The notes under the pieces were generated by a model. The model made no database searches. It saw only the letters and a program-made list of their open reading frames with translations, and had not been told where the DNA came from. The translations under genes and the position numbers were made by a program. A stretch of 64,000 nt of DNA, taken from the NCBI GenBank assembly GCA_038137215.1, contig JAYQBG010000005.1, forward strand, positions 1 to 64,000, in the 5' to 3' direction. Of this stretch, positions 24,594 through 33,280 are shown in pieces; within the stretch, counting starts at the first letter, position 1, and every line of letters starts with the position of its first letter. Source of the DNA: JABJAG01 sp038137215. GTDB lineage: Bacteria; Pseudomonadota; Alphaproteobacteria; UBA6615.

Positions 24594-27353
24594 ATGGCAA
24601 CCCGGAAACGCAATCGCGACTTGATCGACCGCGCGCAACTCGAGAGTGAGATCGAGGCGGCCTGCGCGGATGCCGGCTCCGATTCGGCGCGCCGCGCCGT
24701 GGTGCTCGAACATCTCAAGGCGGCGATCGAGAAGGGGCGGACCCAAGTCCAGACCCGGTTCGAGGCCAATGAGATCGATGGCAACAAGGCCAAGGGCGAA
24801 TTGTCCTTCCTGTTCGATCAGGTGATCCGCGTTGTTCATGATGCCGCAACCCGCGCCTATCCCTCGGCCAATCCGACAGCTGCCGACAAGCTGGCCGTGG
24901 TTGCCGTGGGCGGATACGGACGCGGCGAACTGGCGCCCTATTCGGATATCGATCTGCTGTTTCTGTTTCCGTGGAAACAGACCGCCCGCGGTGAGCAGGT
25001 CGTCGAGTACATGCTCTATATGCTCTGGGACATGGGGCTGAAGGTCGGCCATTCGACCCGCTCCATCGAAGATTGTATCCGGTTGGCCAAGCAGGATCTG
25101 ACGATCCGCACCGCGCTGCTCGAGGCGCGTTTTCTGTGGGGCGAGCAGACGCTTTTTCTCGAGCTGCGCAAGACCTTTCGTGATCAGGTGATTTCCGGCG
25201 CGGCAATGGATTTCGTGACCGGCAAACTCGCCGAACGGGATGAGCGCCACGAGAAAACCGGCGACAGCCGTTACTATGTCGAACCCAATATCAAGGACGG
25301 CAAGGGCGGGCTGCGGGATTTGCAGACCCTCTACTGGATCGCGAAGTTTGCTTATGAAGTCGACAGCGTGGCCGATCTGGTGGATCGCGATGTCCTGACC
25401 CGGGCCGAGGCGCGGAACTTTGCCAAGGATCAGAATTTCCTTTGGAGCGTGCGCTTCCACCTGCACTACATCTCCGGGCGGGCCGAGGAGCGCCTGACCT
25501 TCGACGTCCAGACCCTAATCGCCGAACGTATGGGCTATGCCGATCGCGCCGGCGCCTCGGGTGTGGAACGCTTCATGAAACACTATTACATTGTGGCCAA
25601 GGATGTCGGTGATCTGACGCGTATCTTCTGTGCCGCGATCGAGGCGGAAAACATGAGCAAGCCGATGATCCGGCTGCCGCGGTTCCGCCGGCCGCGCGAT
25701 CTGATGGGTTTTGCCGTGGACCGTGATCGTCTGACGGTGTCCGAGGAAGATCAGTTTGAAAAGGATCCTGTCGCGCTGATCCGTCTCTTCTATGTCGCCC
25801 ACAATGAAGGCCTGGATATTCACCCCCATGCCCTGCGGCTGGTGACCCAGAACCTCAAACGTGTCGATAAGGCGCTGCGGGCTGATCCCGAGGCCAACCA
25901 CATGTTTGTCGAGATGGCGACCTCGATCGATTCCCCGGAAGTGGTGCTGACCCGCATGAACGAGGCCGGCGTGTTCGGCAAATTCCTGCGCGATTTCGGC
26001 CGTGTCGTCGGGCAAACCCAGCACGACATGTATCACGTCTATACTGTTGACGAGCACACGATCCAGGCGATCGGGCTGCTCGCCAAGATCGAGCGCGGGG
26101 AGCTGAAAAAGGAACACCCGGTCTCCAGCGAGGTGATCCACAAGATTTCGTCGCGCCGGGCGCTTTATATGGCCGTCCTGTTCCACGATATCGCCAAGGG
26201 CCGCGGCGGCGACCATTCGGTGCTCGGCGCCCGGGTCGCCAAGCGGGTGTGCCCGCGCCTGGGTCTGGAGCCAGAGGAATGCGAGACCGTCGAATGGCTG
26301 GTGGCCGAGCATCTGCTGATGAGTGATGTGGCCCAGAAACGCGATCTCAACGATCCCAAGACCATCGATGATTTCGTGACCACGGTGCAGTCGCCCGAGC
26401 GGCTGCGCCTGCTGCTCTGCCTCACGGTGGTGGATATGCGCGCGACCGGCCCGAATGTCTGGAACAACTGGAAGGCCCAGTTGCTGCGTGAGCTCTATCA
26501 CGCGGCCGGGGATGTGATGTCCGGCGGCCAGCTGACCGAAGCCCGCGCCGACCGGGTTGCGGCGGCAAGGGCCCGGCTCTGCGAAGCCCTCGCCGACTGG
26601 TCCGAAGAGGATATCGCCGCCCATCTGGAACGCGGATATGCCGGTTATTGGCTGACCTTTGACACCGACACGCTTGTCCATCACGCGCGAATGATGCGCG
26701 AGGCCGAACAGGAAGGTCAGCCGCTCTCGATCCGCACCCGGGTGCACAACAGCATCGATGTCACCGAGCTGACGATCTACACCCAGGACCATCCCGGGCT
26801 GTTCTCGCGGGTGGCCGGGGCGATCTCTGCCGTGGATGGTAACATCGTCGATGCGAAGGCCTTCACCACGCCCCAGGGCATGGCGCTGGAGACGTTCTGG
26901 CTGCAGGACAATGAAGACACGGCCCTGTCGGCGTCGGGCGCCCTGTCGAAACTCACCGTGCAGATCGAACGGGCGCTGGCCGGCAAGATGAAGCGGTCCG
27001 AGCCTCAGGCCCAGCGCACCTTCGTGCCTGCGCGGGTCAAGGTCTTCAAGGTACCACCCCGGGTGATCATCGACAATCAGGCCAGCGCGACCCACACGGT
27101 GATCGAGATCAATGGCCGCGACCGGCCCGGATTTCTCTATCTGGTGACCGGCGCGCTGTTCAGCCTGTCGCTGCAGATTTCCTCGGCCAAGATTTCGACC
27201 TTCGGGGAGCGGGCCGTGGACGTGTTCTATGTCAAGGACGGATTCGGCATGAAGATCACCCACGAGGCCAAGCTCGCCGGGATACGAAAAACCCTGCTCG
27301 AGGCGATCCACGAAGACGACCAGAGCGCGCCCGCGCGCGCGGCTGCGGAATAG
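24594..27353 (+). CDS. glnD: Bifunctional uridylyltransferase/uridylyl-removing enzyme GlnD
   Basis: Primary nitrogen sensor: uridylylates PII proteins when glutamine is low and removes UMP when glutamine is high. The 919 residues have a nucleotidyltransferase domain with GGYGRGELAPYSDIDLLFL (GG106-107, D118, D120), a substrate helical domain, the HD hydrolase with FHDIAKG (H531, D532), and two C-terminal ACT domains starting near residues 725 and 840 that bind glutamine. All catalytic motifs are intact. No clear ribosome site precedes the ATG, and a TATAAA at 24577-24582 would put the transcript start almost at the ATG. The gene stands alone between two MFS genes. Confidence 0.97.
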   Translation: MATRKRNRDLIDRAQLESEIEAACADAGSDSARRAVVLEHLKAAIEKGRTQVQTRFEANEIDGNKAKGELSFLFDQVIRVVHDAATRAYPSANPTAADKLAVVAVGGYGRGELAPYSDIDLLFLFPWKQTARGEQVVEYMLYMLWDMGLKVGHSTRSIEDCIRLAKQDLTIRTALLEARFLWGEQTLFLELRKTFRDQVISGAAMDFVTGKLAERDERHEKTGDSRYYVEPNIKDGKGGLRDLQTLYWIAKFAYEVDSVADLVDRDVLTRAEARNFAKDQNFLWSVRFHLHYISGRAEERLTFDVQTLIAERMGYADRAGASGVERFMKHYYIVAKDVGDLTRIFCAAIEAENMSKPMIRLPRFRRPRDLMGFAVDRDRLTVSEEDQFEKDPVALIRLFYVAHNEGLDIHPHALRLVTQNLKRVDKALRADPEANHMFVEMATSIDSPEVVLTRMNEAGVFGKFLRDFGRVVGQTQHDMYHVYTVDEHTIQAIGLLAKIERGELKKEHPVSSEVIHKISSRRALYMAVLFHDIAKGRGGDHSVLGARVAKRVCPRLGLEPEECETVEWLVAEHLLMSDVAQKRDLNDPKTIDDFVTTVQSPERLRLLLCLTVVDMRATGPNVWNNWKAQLLRELYHAAGDVMSGGQLTEARADRVAAARARLCEALADWSEEDIAAHLERGYAGYWLTFDTDTLVHHARMMREAEQEGQPLSIRTRVHNSIDVTELTIYTQDHPGLFSRVAGAISAVDGNIVDAKAFTTPQGMALETFWLQDNEDTALSASGALSKLTVQIERALAGKMKRSEPQAQRTFVPARVKVFKVPPRVIIDNQASATHTVIEINGRDRPGFLYLVTGALFSLSLQISSAKISTFGERAVDVFYVKDGFGMKITHEAKLAGIRKTLLEAIHEDDQSAPARAAAE

Positions 27354-27383
27354 CGGGTTCCGGACGGTGATTGTGACGGGCTG

Positions 27384-28627
27384 ATGCTGTCTGCGCTTCC
27401 TGCTGTCGCGGCCCTGTTGCTGGGTGTGGCTTTCCTGATGCTGGCAACGGGCTGCAGAGCACGCTGCTGGGTGTGCGGGGCGCCATCGAGTCTTTCTCCG
27501 CGGTGGAGATCGGGCTGGTCATGTCGGGCTACTATCTCGGTTTTGCGCTCGCCTGCCTGTTCGGCGCGGCGATCATCGAGCGGGTCGGCCATATCCGGAC
27601 CTTCGCGGCTTTTGCCTCACTGGCCTCGGCGGCCGCCATCGTGCACGCCGTGTTTGTCGATCCGTGGTCATGGATTGCCTTGCGCGCGCTGACCGGTGCG
27701 TGTTTCGCCGGTCTTTACATGGAGATCGAAAGCTGGCTCAACGACCGGATCCCGAATGCGCAGCGCGGCTCGCTGATGGCGGTTTACATGATCGTCAATC
27801 TCGGGGCGATTGCTGCTTCCCAGCAATTGCTCAACATCTCCGATCCTGCCGGGTTCGAACTCTTTGTGGTGGCCTCGGTGCTGGTCTCGCTGGCCGCCCT
27901 GCCGGTGGCCCTGACCTCGAGCTCGGCTCCCGAACCCGTTCCGTCGGACCGTATGGGGTTTGGCGAGCTCTATCTGATCTCCCCCCTCGGCACGATGGGG
28001 GCCTTCGTCACCGGGCTGGCCAATGGCGCCATGTGGGGCCTCGTGCCGCTTGCCGGGGTTCGGTTCGGCTTGTCCACGGCGGCGGTGGCCACGCTCATGT
28101 CGCTAATCGTGCTGGGCGGTGTCGCCTTTCAATGGCCGACCGGCTGGTTGTCGGACCGCATCGATCGCCGCAAGGTTATCGTGCTGGTCACGGCCATCAT
28201 GGTGGCCAGCTGTGGGGCGCTCTATGTGGTGGAGGGGCGCGACCTCAACCTGCTCTTTGCCCTGGCCTTCGTCTTCGGCGGGATGAACCTGGTTTTCTAT
28301 CCGCTCTGCGCCGCCCACACCAATGACCGGCTGGAGGATATGGACCGGGTTCAGGCGGTGGCGACGCTGCTGCTGATCCTCGGCATCGGGGCGGCCATCG
28401 GCCCGCTGCTCGGCGCATTGACGATGGACTGGTTCGGCGCCTCCAGTGTGTTTCTGTTCATGGGCGGGGTCATGGTCCTTTTCCTATTTTTCGCCCTGAT
28501 GCGGATTCGCGACAGTGACGCCGCAACCGAGGAGGAGCGGTCTCGTTTCGAGCCGGTCATCCCGACGCCGACGACAGCCATTCTCGATCCCCGGATCGAC
28601 CCGGACGAGGCCCATTCGGAAGCCTGA
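27384..28627 (+). pseudogene. MFS transporter gene interrupted by a single-base loss
   Basis: Two overlapping reading frames together encode one 12-helix MFS protein of the YcaD-like group. The first, from ATG 27384, reads MLSALPAVAALLLGVAFLML and then goes out of frame. The second continues from about 27443 with LQSTLLGVRGAIESFSAVEIG and runs to the stop at 28627. Adding one G in the GG at 27443-27444 turns the junction into LMLGNGLQSTLLGVRG, the usual helix 1 sequence, and gives exactly 415 codons. Motif A (GWLSDRIDRRK) and the rest look intact. Either a real recent frameshift or a sequence error; the otherwise undecayed remainder favours error or very recent loss. An internal GTG at 27473 could yield a protein lacking helix 1. 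Confidence 0.82.
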
Positions 28628-28686
28628 TGTTTCCCATCCTCCCGCCCCGCCTTTCCTTCGCCCCGATTTCCGGCTAAGAGCGGATT

Positions 28687-30252
28687 ATGTCGCTCGTTCG
28701 CGCAATCGCCACGGTCGGCGGCTGGACCATGGGCAGCCGCGTGTTGGGCTTCGTGCGCGATATGTTCATCGCCGGTTTTCTTGGCGCGGGACAGATCAGC
28801 GACGCCTTTTTTGTGGCGCTTCAGTTTCCCAATATCTTTCGCCGTCTGTTTGCCGAAGGGGCGTTCAACGCCGCCTTCGTGCCGCTGTTTGCCGGAGAGC
28901 TGACCGAAAACGGGCGCGCGGCCGCGCGTGAATTCGCCGAGCGTGTGTTCGGCGTGATGCTGGTGCTGCTTCTGGGGCTGACCTTTCTGGTCGAGATATT
29001 CATGGCCGAGGTCATGCTGGTCGTCGCGGGAGGGTTTGCCGAAGATCCGGAAAAGTTCGCCCTGGCGGTGGATTTCGCACGCCTGACATTTCCCTATCTG
29101 CTGTTTGTCTCTCTGGCCGCGATGCTGGCGGGCATTCTCAACACGCTCGAACGGTTTATGGCGGCTGCCGCCGCACCCATCCTGCTGAATGTGGTGCTGA
29201 TCTCGGTGCTGGTGGGGGTGGCGCTGGGCTGGGTGCCCGATCCGGGGCGCGGGCTGAGCTGGGGCGTTCTGATTGCTGGCATCGGACAGTTCATCTGGCT
29301 GGCCCTTGCCTGTGCACGGGCCGGGCTGCTGCCCCGTGTTCCCCGGCTTGTCATGGGGCCCCGGGTGCGCCGCCTGTTTGTGCTGATGGGGCCGGGTATC
29401 CTGGGCGCCGGCGTCTATCAGATCAATGTTCTGATCGGGGTGCGCCTGGCCTCCGAACTGCCCGAGGGGTCGGTGTCGTTTCTCTATTTCGCCGACCGGG
29501 TGAACCAGTTGCCGCTCGGCGTTGTCGGCGCTGCGGTCGGGGTGGCCCTGCTGCCGCTGCTTGCCCGCCAGCTGAGGGCCGGAGACACCGTACAGGCCCG
29601 CGACAGTCAGAACCGGGCGATCGAGTTTGCCATGCTCCTCACGGTACCCGCGGCGGCGGCGCTGCTGGTGATCGCCGCGCCGGTGATCACCGTCCTGTTC
29701 CAGCGCGGCGCCTTCGACGCCGCGGATGCCGCCGCCACCGCACAGGCCCTGGGTGCCTTTGCGCTCGGACTGCCGGCCTATGTGCTGATCAAGGCCCTGG
29801 CACCGGGGTTCTTTGCCCGCGAAGACACCGCCACGCCGGTGAAGATTGCTGCCGCTGCGCTGATCCTGAATGTCGGCGTGGCGCTCGCGCTGATGCCGGT
29901 GCTGGCCCATGTGGGAATTGCGCTCGCCACGGCGATTTCATCCTGGTTCAACGCCGTGCTGCTCGCCGTGCTGCTTTACCGGCGCGGATTGCTGGAGCCG
30001 GACCGGCGCCTGTTACAGCGACTGATCTGCATCCTGGCGGCGTCGGCCCTGATGGCCGGCGGGCTCTGGCTGGGGGAGAGATTGCTGGGCGGTTGGCTGA
30101 TGCGCAGCGATCCGGCGGGGATCGGCGCGCTCTTTGTGCTGGTCGCCGGTGGCATCGCGATCTACGGAGTTCTCGCGCAACTCCTGCGCGCCACCTCTCT
30201 GGGCGAAATGAAGGATATGCTGCGCCGCCCGGCCCGCAGTGACGAGCTTTAG
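28687..30252 (+). CDS. murJ: Lipid II flippase MurJ
   Basis: Moves the lipid-linked peptidoglycan precursor lipid II across the inner membrane. The 521 residues form about 14 hydrophobic segments. The N terminus VGGWTMGSRVLGFVRDMFIAGFLGAG is the diagnostic MurJ/MviN helix 1 with its Arg residues. The ADAFFVALQFPNIFRRLFAEGAFNAAFVP-like region (here starting SDAFF) forms helix 2 and the crossing loop with the essential Arg. It follows the interrupted MFS gene by 59 bp and precedes trpS, a common alphaproteobacterial order with glnD upstream. Confidence 0.96.
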   Translation: MSLVRAIATVGGWTMGSRVLGFVRDMFIAGFLGAGQISDAFFVALQFPNIFRRLFAEGAFNAAFVPLFAGELTENGRAAAREFAERVFGVMLVLLLGLTFLVEIFMAEVMLVVAGGFAEDPEKFALAVDFARLTFPYLLFVSLAAMLAGILNTLERFMAAAAAPILLNVVLISVLVGVALGWVPDPGRGLSWGVLIAGIGQFIWLALACARAGLLPRVPRLVMGPRVRRLFVLMGPGILGAGVYQINVLIGVRLASELPEGSVSFLYFADRVNQLPLGVVGAAVGVALLPLLARQLRAGDTVQARDSQNRAIEFAMLLTVPAAAALLVIAAPVITVLFQRGAFDAADAAATAQALGAFALGLPAYVLIKALAPGFFAREDTATPVKIAAAALILNVGVALALMPVLAHVGIALATAISSWFNAVLLAVLLYRRGLLEPDRRLLQRLICILAASALMAGGLWLGERLLGGWLMRSDPAGIGALFVLVAGGIAIYGVLAQLLRATSLGEMKDMLRRPARSDEL

Positions 30253-30272
30253 GCGGGCGGCGGGGCCGAGCC

Positions 30273-30301
30273 TTGACCTGTTGCGCGGGCAACGTCATAA
30301 C
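30273..30301 (+). promoter_or_regulatory. Candidate trpS promoter
   Basis: TTGACC at 30273-30278 and CATAAC at 30296-30301 are 17 bp apart, good sigma70 spacing, and lie about 50 bp before the trpS ATG in the murJ-trpS gap. Confidence 0.4.
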
Positions 30302-30353
30302 CCGCGCCAGATTTCACACCCGCGGGGGTCCACACCCCAAGGAGTAAACTTCC

Positions 30354-31382
30354 ATGAGCCGCATTTTTTCGGGCGTGCAGCCCACCGGTGATCTTCATCT
30401 CGGCAACTATCTCGGCGCAATCCGCAACTTTGTCGGCCTGCAGGACGACCATGAGTGTATCTACTGTGTCGTGGATATGCATGCGATCACCGTCTGGCAG
30501 GATCCGGCCCGCCTCGGTCCGCACACCCGCGAGGTGGCCTCGGCGTTTCTCGCCTCGGGCATCGATCCGGAGACTTCGATCATCTTCAATCAGAGCCGGG
30601 TCTCGGCCCATGCGGAACTCGCCTGGATCTTCAATTGCGTGGCCCGGGTCGGTTGGCTCTCGCGGATGACCCAGTTCAAGGAGAAGGCCGGCAAGCACCG
30701 CGAGAATGCGAGTGTGGGGCTCTATGTCTATCCGAACCTAATGGCGGCCGACATTCTGGCCTACAAGGCGACCCATGTGCCGGTCGGCGAGGACCAGAAG
30801 CAGCATCTTGAGCTGACCCGCGACATCGCGATCAAGTTCAACAATGACTTTGACACCGAATGTTTCCCGGTGGTCGAGCCGCTGATCTTCGGTGAGGCGA
30901 CCCGCGTGATGAGCCTGCGGGACGGCACCAAGAAGATGTCGAAATCCGATCCGTCGGAGTATTCGCGGATCAACCTGACCGACGGCGCCGACGACATTGC
31001 CAACAAGATCCGCAAGGCCAAGACCGATCCCGGTGAGCTGCCGGGTCTTGAGGCGCTCGGCGAAGACGGTGAGCATCTCAGCCGCGAGGCTGTGGCCGAA
31101 CGACCGGAAGCCTTCAATCTACTGTCGATTTATGCCGCGCTGTCCGGGCAGACCATGCCCGCCACGCTGGAGCAGTTTGCGGGCCAGCAGTTCAGCGCCT
31201 TCAAGGGTGATCTGGTGGACCTGTCGGTTGCGAAGCTGGGCCCGATCGGTGCCGAGATGCAGCGTCTGATGGCCGATCCCGGTCACGTGGATTCGATCCT
31301 TTCCGATGGCGGCGAGCGCGCCGCCGCGCTGGCCGAGCCGGTGATCCGTGAAGTCCACGAGATTGTCGGTTTTCTGAAGTAA
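30354..31382 (+). CDS. trpS: Tryptophanyl-tRNA synthetase
   Basis: Class Ic synthetase charging tRNA-Trp. The 342-residue protein has the HIGH-type motif in PTGDLHLGNYLG at 10-21 and the KMSKS loop at 194-198 (KKMSKSDPS). Between them lie GLYVYPNLMAADILAYKATHVPVGEDQKQH, matching bacterial TrpRS type I. The ATG follows AAGGAGT, an excellent ribosome site. Length is standard. It lies 101 bp after murJ with its own candidate promoter. Confidence 0.98.
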   Translation: MSRIFSGVQPTGDLHLGNYLGAIRNFVGLQDDHECIYCVVDMHAITVWQDPARLGPHTREVASAFLASGIDPETSIIFNQSRVSAHAELAWIFNCVARVGWLSRMTQFKEKAGKHRENASVGLYVYPNLMAADILAYKATHVPVGEDQKQHLELTRDIAIKFNNDFDTECFPVVEPLIFGEATRVMSLRDGTKKMSKSDPSEYSRINLTDGADDIANKIRKAKTDPGELPGLEALGEDGEHLSREAVAERPEAFNLLSIYAALSGQTMPATLEQFAGQQFSAFKGDLVDLSVAKLGPIGAEMQRLMADPGHVDSILSDGGERAAALAEPVIREVHEIVGFLK

Positions 31383-31403
31383 CGGGCTTTCTGAAACAGC
31401 CGG

Positions 31404-32284
31404 CTAGTCGACCGGCGCGAAGGCCTTCTGCGGCAGGGCAACACCTTTGAGGGAATGGGCGCCGAGTTCGCGCAGCGGCACATCGATGGCCCCCACGACG
31501 CGCTCGAAGTGATCGTTCAGAATTCCCAGTATTTCCGGCGGGTCGAGCTCATCGGACATCCGGGTGAAGCCGCTCAGATCGGAAATCCAGATGACGGCCT
31601 CGATGGTTTCGTTCCGGCCGCGATATATTTCGCCGTCGAGCACCCGTACGCCGGCGCTGTGTCCCAGATAGGTGTCCATTAGGTTCCGCGCGATTGTGCG
31701 TGAGGCCAGAATTTTGAGCACCAGCGAGAAGGCGGGCATCAACTGGGTGATGCGGAGGATCTGTTCATCACTGAATCCGTCCGGGGCGTCGGTCGCCCAG
31801 GAGCACGAATAGGACCGCCCGTCGGAAAACGGCACCGGCAGGATCAGATAGTCTGTGATCCCGGCGGCGTCGAGATCGTCCAGAATCGGGAAATCCCGTG
31901 GCGTGTCCGGGTCCAGCAGGCGGCGGCGGAAGCCCGGAGACCCTCGAAAATCCGGCGGACGGGACTGCGCTGATAGGATTCGCCCGATTGGGATTCATGG
32001 TCTCCCGTGAACTCGTCCAGCGTGCCGGTATCGCTATTCCACGTGTATCCGGTCACCGCAATCTGGGGATGCAGGGTCCGCAGGATCATATTCAGGCGGG
32101 TCAGTGGCAGGCCGCAATCCCGGAAGCGTGTCCCGATTTGCTCAAGCAGGTGCAAGATCGAATCCGTGTAGCGCGCAAAATTTTCGGTCCAGTCATAGAC
32201 CGGGCAGGCGTAATCCGGGGCGGGCAAACGGTCAGCTTCGTGTGCCGCTATGTGACCTTCGGGCATGAGAGTTTCGCTATCCAC
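31404..32284 (-). pseudogene. Class III adenylate/guanylate cyclase gene, frameshifted and internally deleted
   Basis: The N-terminal part reads LLEQIGTRFRDCGLPLTRLNMILRTLHPQ, a domain preceding cyclase cores in alphaproteobacteria. It starts at GTG 32284 with AGGA upstream. At about 31940-31943 one base is missing in a C run (G run on the coding strand). The frame then continues as SPGFRRRLLDPDTPRDFPI to the stop at 31404, and restoring one base gives 294 codons. The catalytic part begins normally (AVIWISDLSGFTRMSDELDPPEI, with the first metal Asp) but after HFERVVGAID jumps directly to PLRELGAHSLKGVALPQKAF, the usual end of the domain. Roughly 80-100 residues with the second metal Asp and the transition-state residues are absent, so it should be inactive. 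Confidence 0.82.
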
Positions 32285-32363
32285 AGGACATCCTGGTTGT
32301 CTTTTGGGCGACCGGCCACTGGCTATGGCGCAGAAACATAGGTTTTTCGTGCCTCGGAAGCCA

Positions 32364-32516
32364 GATTCAGCGTGAGTCTGATTAACCATTCCCGCAATTT
32401 CGTTAACCAAACTCCCCTACATTTGAACTTGATTTCTGCTGAATTCTGCCCAAGTTCCCTCAAAGAAGTTCTCCGGGCCGCGAAGAAGTTAACAATTCGC
32501 AGGCTCAAAGGTTAAC
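32364..32516. promoter_or_regulatory. AT-rich divergent control region with repeated TTAAC motifs
   Basis: The gap between the cyclase remnant and the NfuA-like gene holds TTAAC-type motifs at 32382-32389 (TTAACCAT), 32403-32408, 32489-32493 and 32512-32516. Two GANTC sites lie at 32364-32368 and 32374-32378. CtrA binds TTAA-containing half sites and CcrM methylates GANTC in alphaproteobacteria, so cell-cycle control is possible. The exact CtrA spacing is not present, so confidence is low. Confidence 0.25.
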
Positions 32517-32598
32517 GGCGTTCAGCATGACGGTACACACAGCCGCACGCACCGATGAGCAGGCTGCATCACAATATTGAAAGCAAGTGAGGTTCGGC

Positions 32599-33153
32599 GT
32601 GTTCATTCAGACCGAAGAGACCCCCAATCCGGTGACGTTGAAGTTTTTGCCGGGACGCGCCGTGATGGAAGCGGGGACTGCCGACTTCCCAAATCGCGAT
32701 GCGGCGCAGGATTCGCCTCTGGCCCAGCGTCTGTTCGGCGTGCCCGAGGTTACGGCGGTTTTTCTGGGCGGTGATTTTGTCACCGTCACCAAGGCGCCCG
32801 ACGCAGACTGGCAGGTGCTCAAGCCCGCCGTCCTGGGCGCAATCATGGAACATTTCACCTCCGGCGATCCGGTGATGAGCAAGGCCGCCGGCCCGGCCCA
32901 TGCCGCGGGCGACGGAGAGAATGACGAAGTCGTGTCTCAGATCGTCGAGCTGCTCGACACGCGGGTGCGCCCGGCCGTGGCGATGGATGGCGGCGACATT
33001 GTGTTTCACGGATTTGAAGACGGCGTGGTGTTTCTGACCATGCAGGGCGCCTGCGCTGGCTGCCCCAGTTCGACAGCGACGTTGAAGATGGGGATCGAGA
33101 ATTTGCTGCGACATTACATCCCGGAGGTGGATGAGGTTCAGGCGGTCGCCTGA
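32599..33153 (+). CDS. NfuA/NifU-like Fe-S cluster carrier protein
   Basis: Carrier that delivers [4Fe-4S] clusters to apo-proteins. The 184 residues have the Nfu_N domain (FIQTEETPNPVTLKFLPG at the N terminus) and a C-terminal NifU-like domain with GACAGCPSSTATLKMGIENLL containing the cluster-binding CxxC. I choose GTG at 32599: GAGG lies six bases upstream and it gives the family's usual start, whereas GTG at 32587 would add four residues. It stands as a single gene with a long AT-richer upstream region. Confidence 0.94.
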   Translation: MFIQTEETPNPVTLKFLPGRAVMEAGTADFPNRDAAQDSPLAQRLFGVPEVTAVFLGGDFVTVTKAPDADWQVLKPAVLGAIMEHFTSGDPVMSKAAGPAHAAGDGENDEVVSQIVELLDTRVRPAVAMDGGDIVFHGFEDGVVFLTMQGACAGCPSSTATLKMGIENLLRHYIPEVDEVQAVA

Positions 33154-33207
33154 GCCGAGGGTTCAAACGGAACGAAACTGTTTCGGGAGCAGGTCGAAAA
33201 AGGCCGC

Positions 33208-33236
33208 TTGCCGAACACTTTGAACAAAACTAAAAG
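33208..33236 (+). promoter_or_regulatory. Candidate promoter of the Bax-like gene
   Basis: TTGCCG at 33208-33213 and TAAAAG at 33231-33236 are 17 bp apart, 45 bp before the ATG. Slightly upstream, 33173-33185 is a perfect CGAAAC-T-GTTTCG inverted repeat that could be an operator or a weak transcript end for the Nfu gene. Confidence 0.4.
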
Positions 33237-33280
33237 CTGATACGCCACTGGCCCGCGGCACAAGCGGGGGAGCGTGTCGA

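Noticed and set aside
25515..27311. 598-codon minus-strand frame opposite glnD
   Set aside because: Antisense shadow; no domain and no independent ribosome site.
28351..29910. 519-codon minus-strand frame opposite the MFS gene end and murJ
   Set aside because: Antisense shadow of membrane-protein codons, giving an improbable His/Gln/Gly-rich product.
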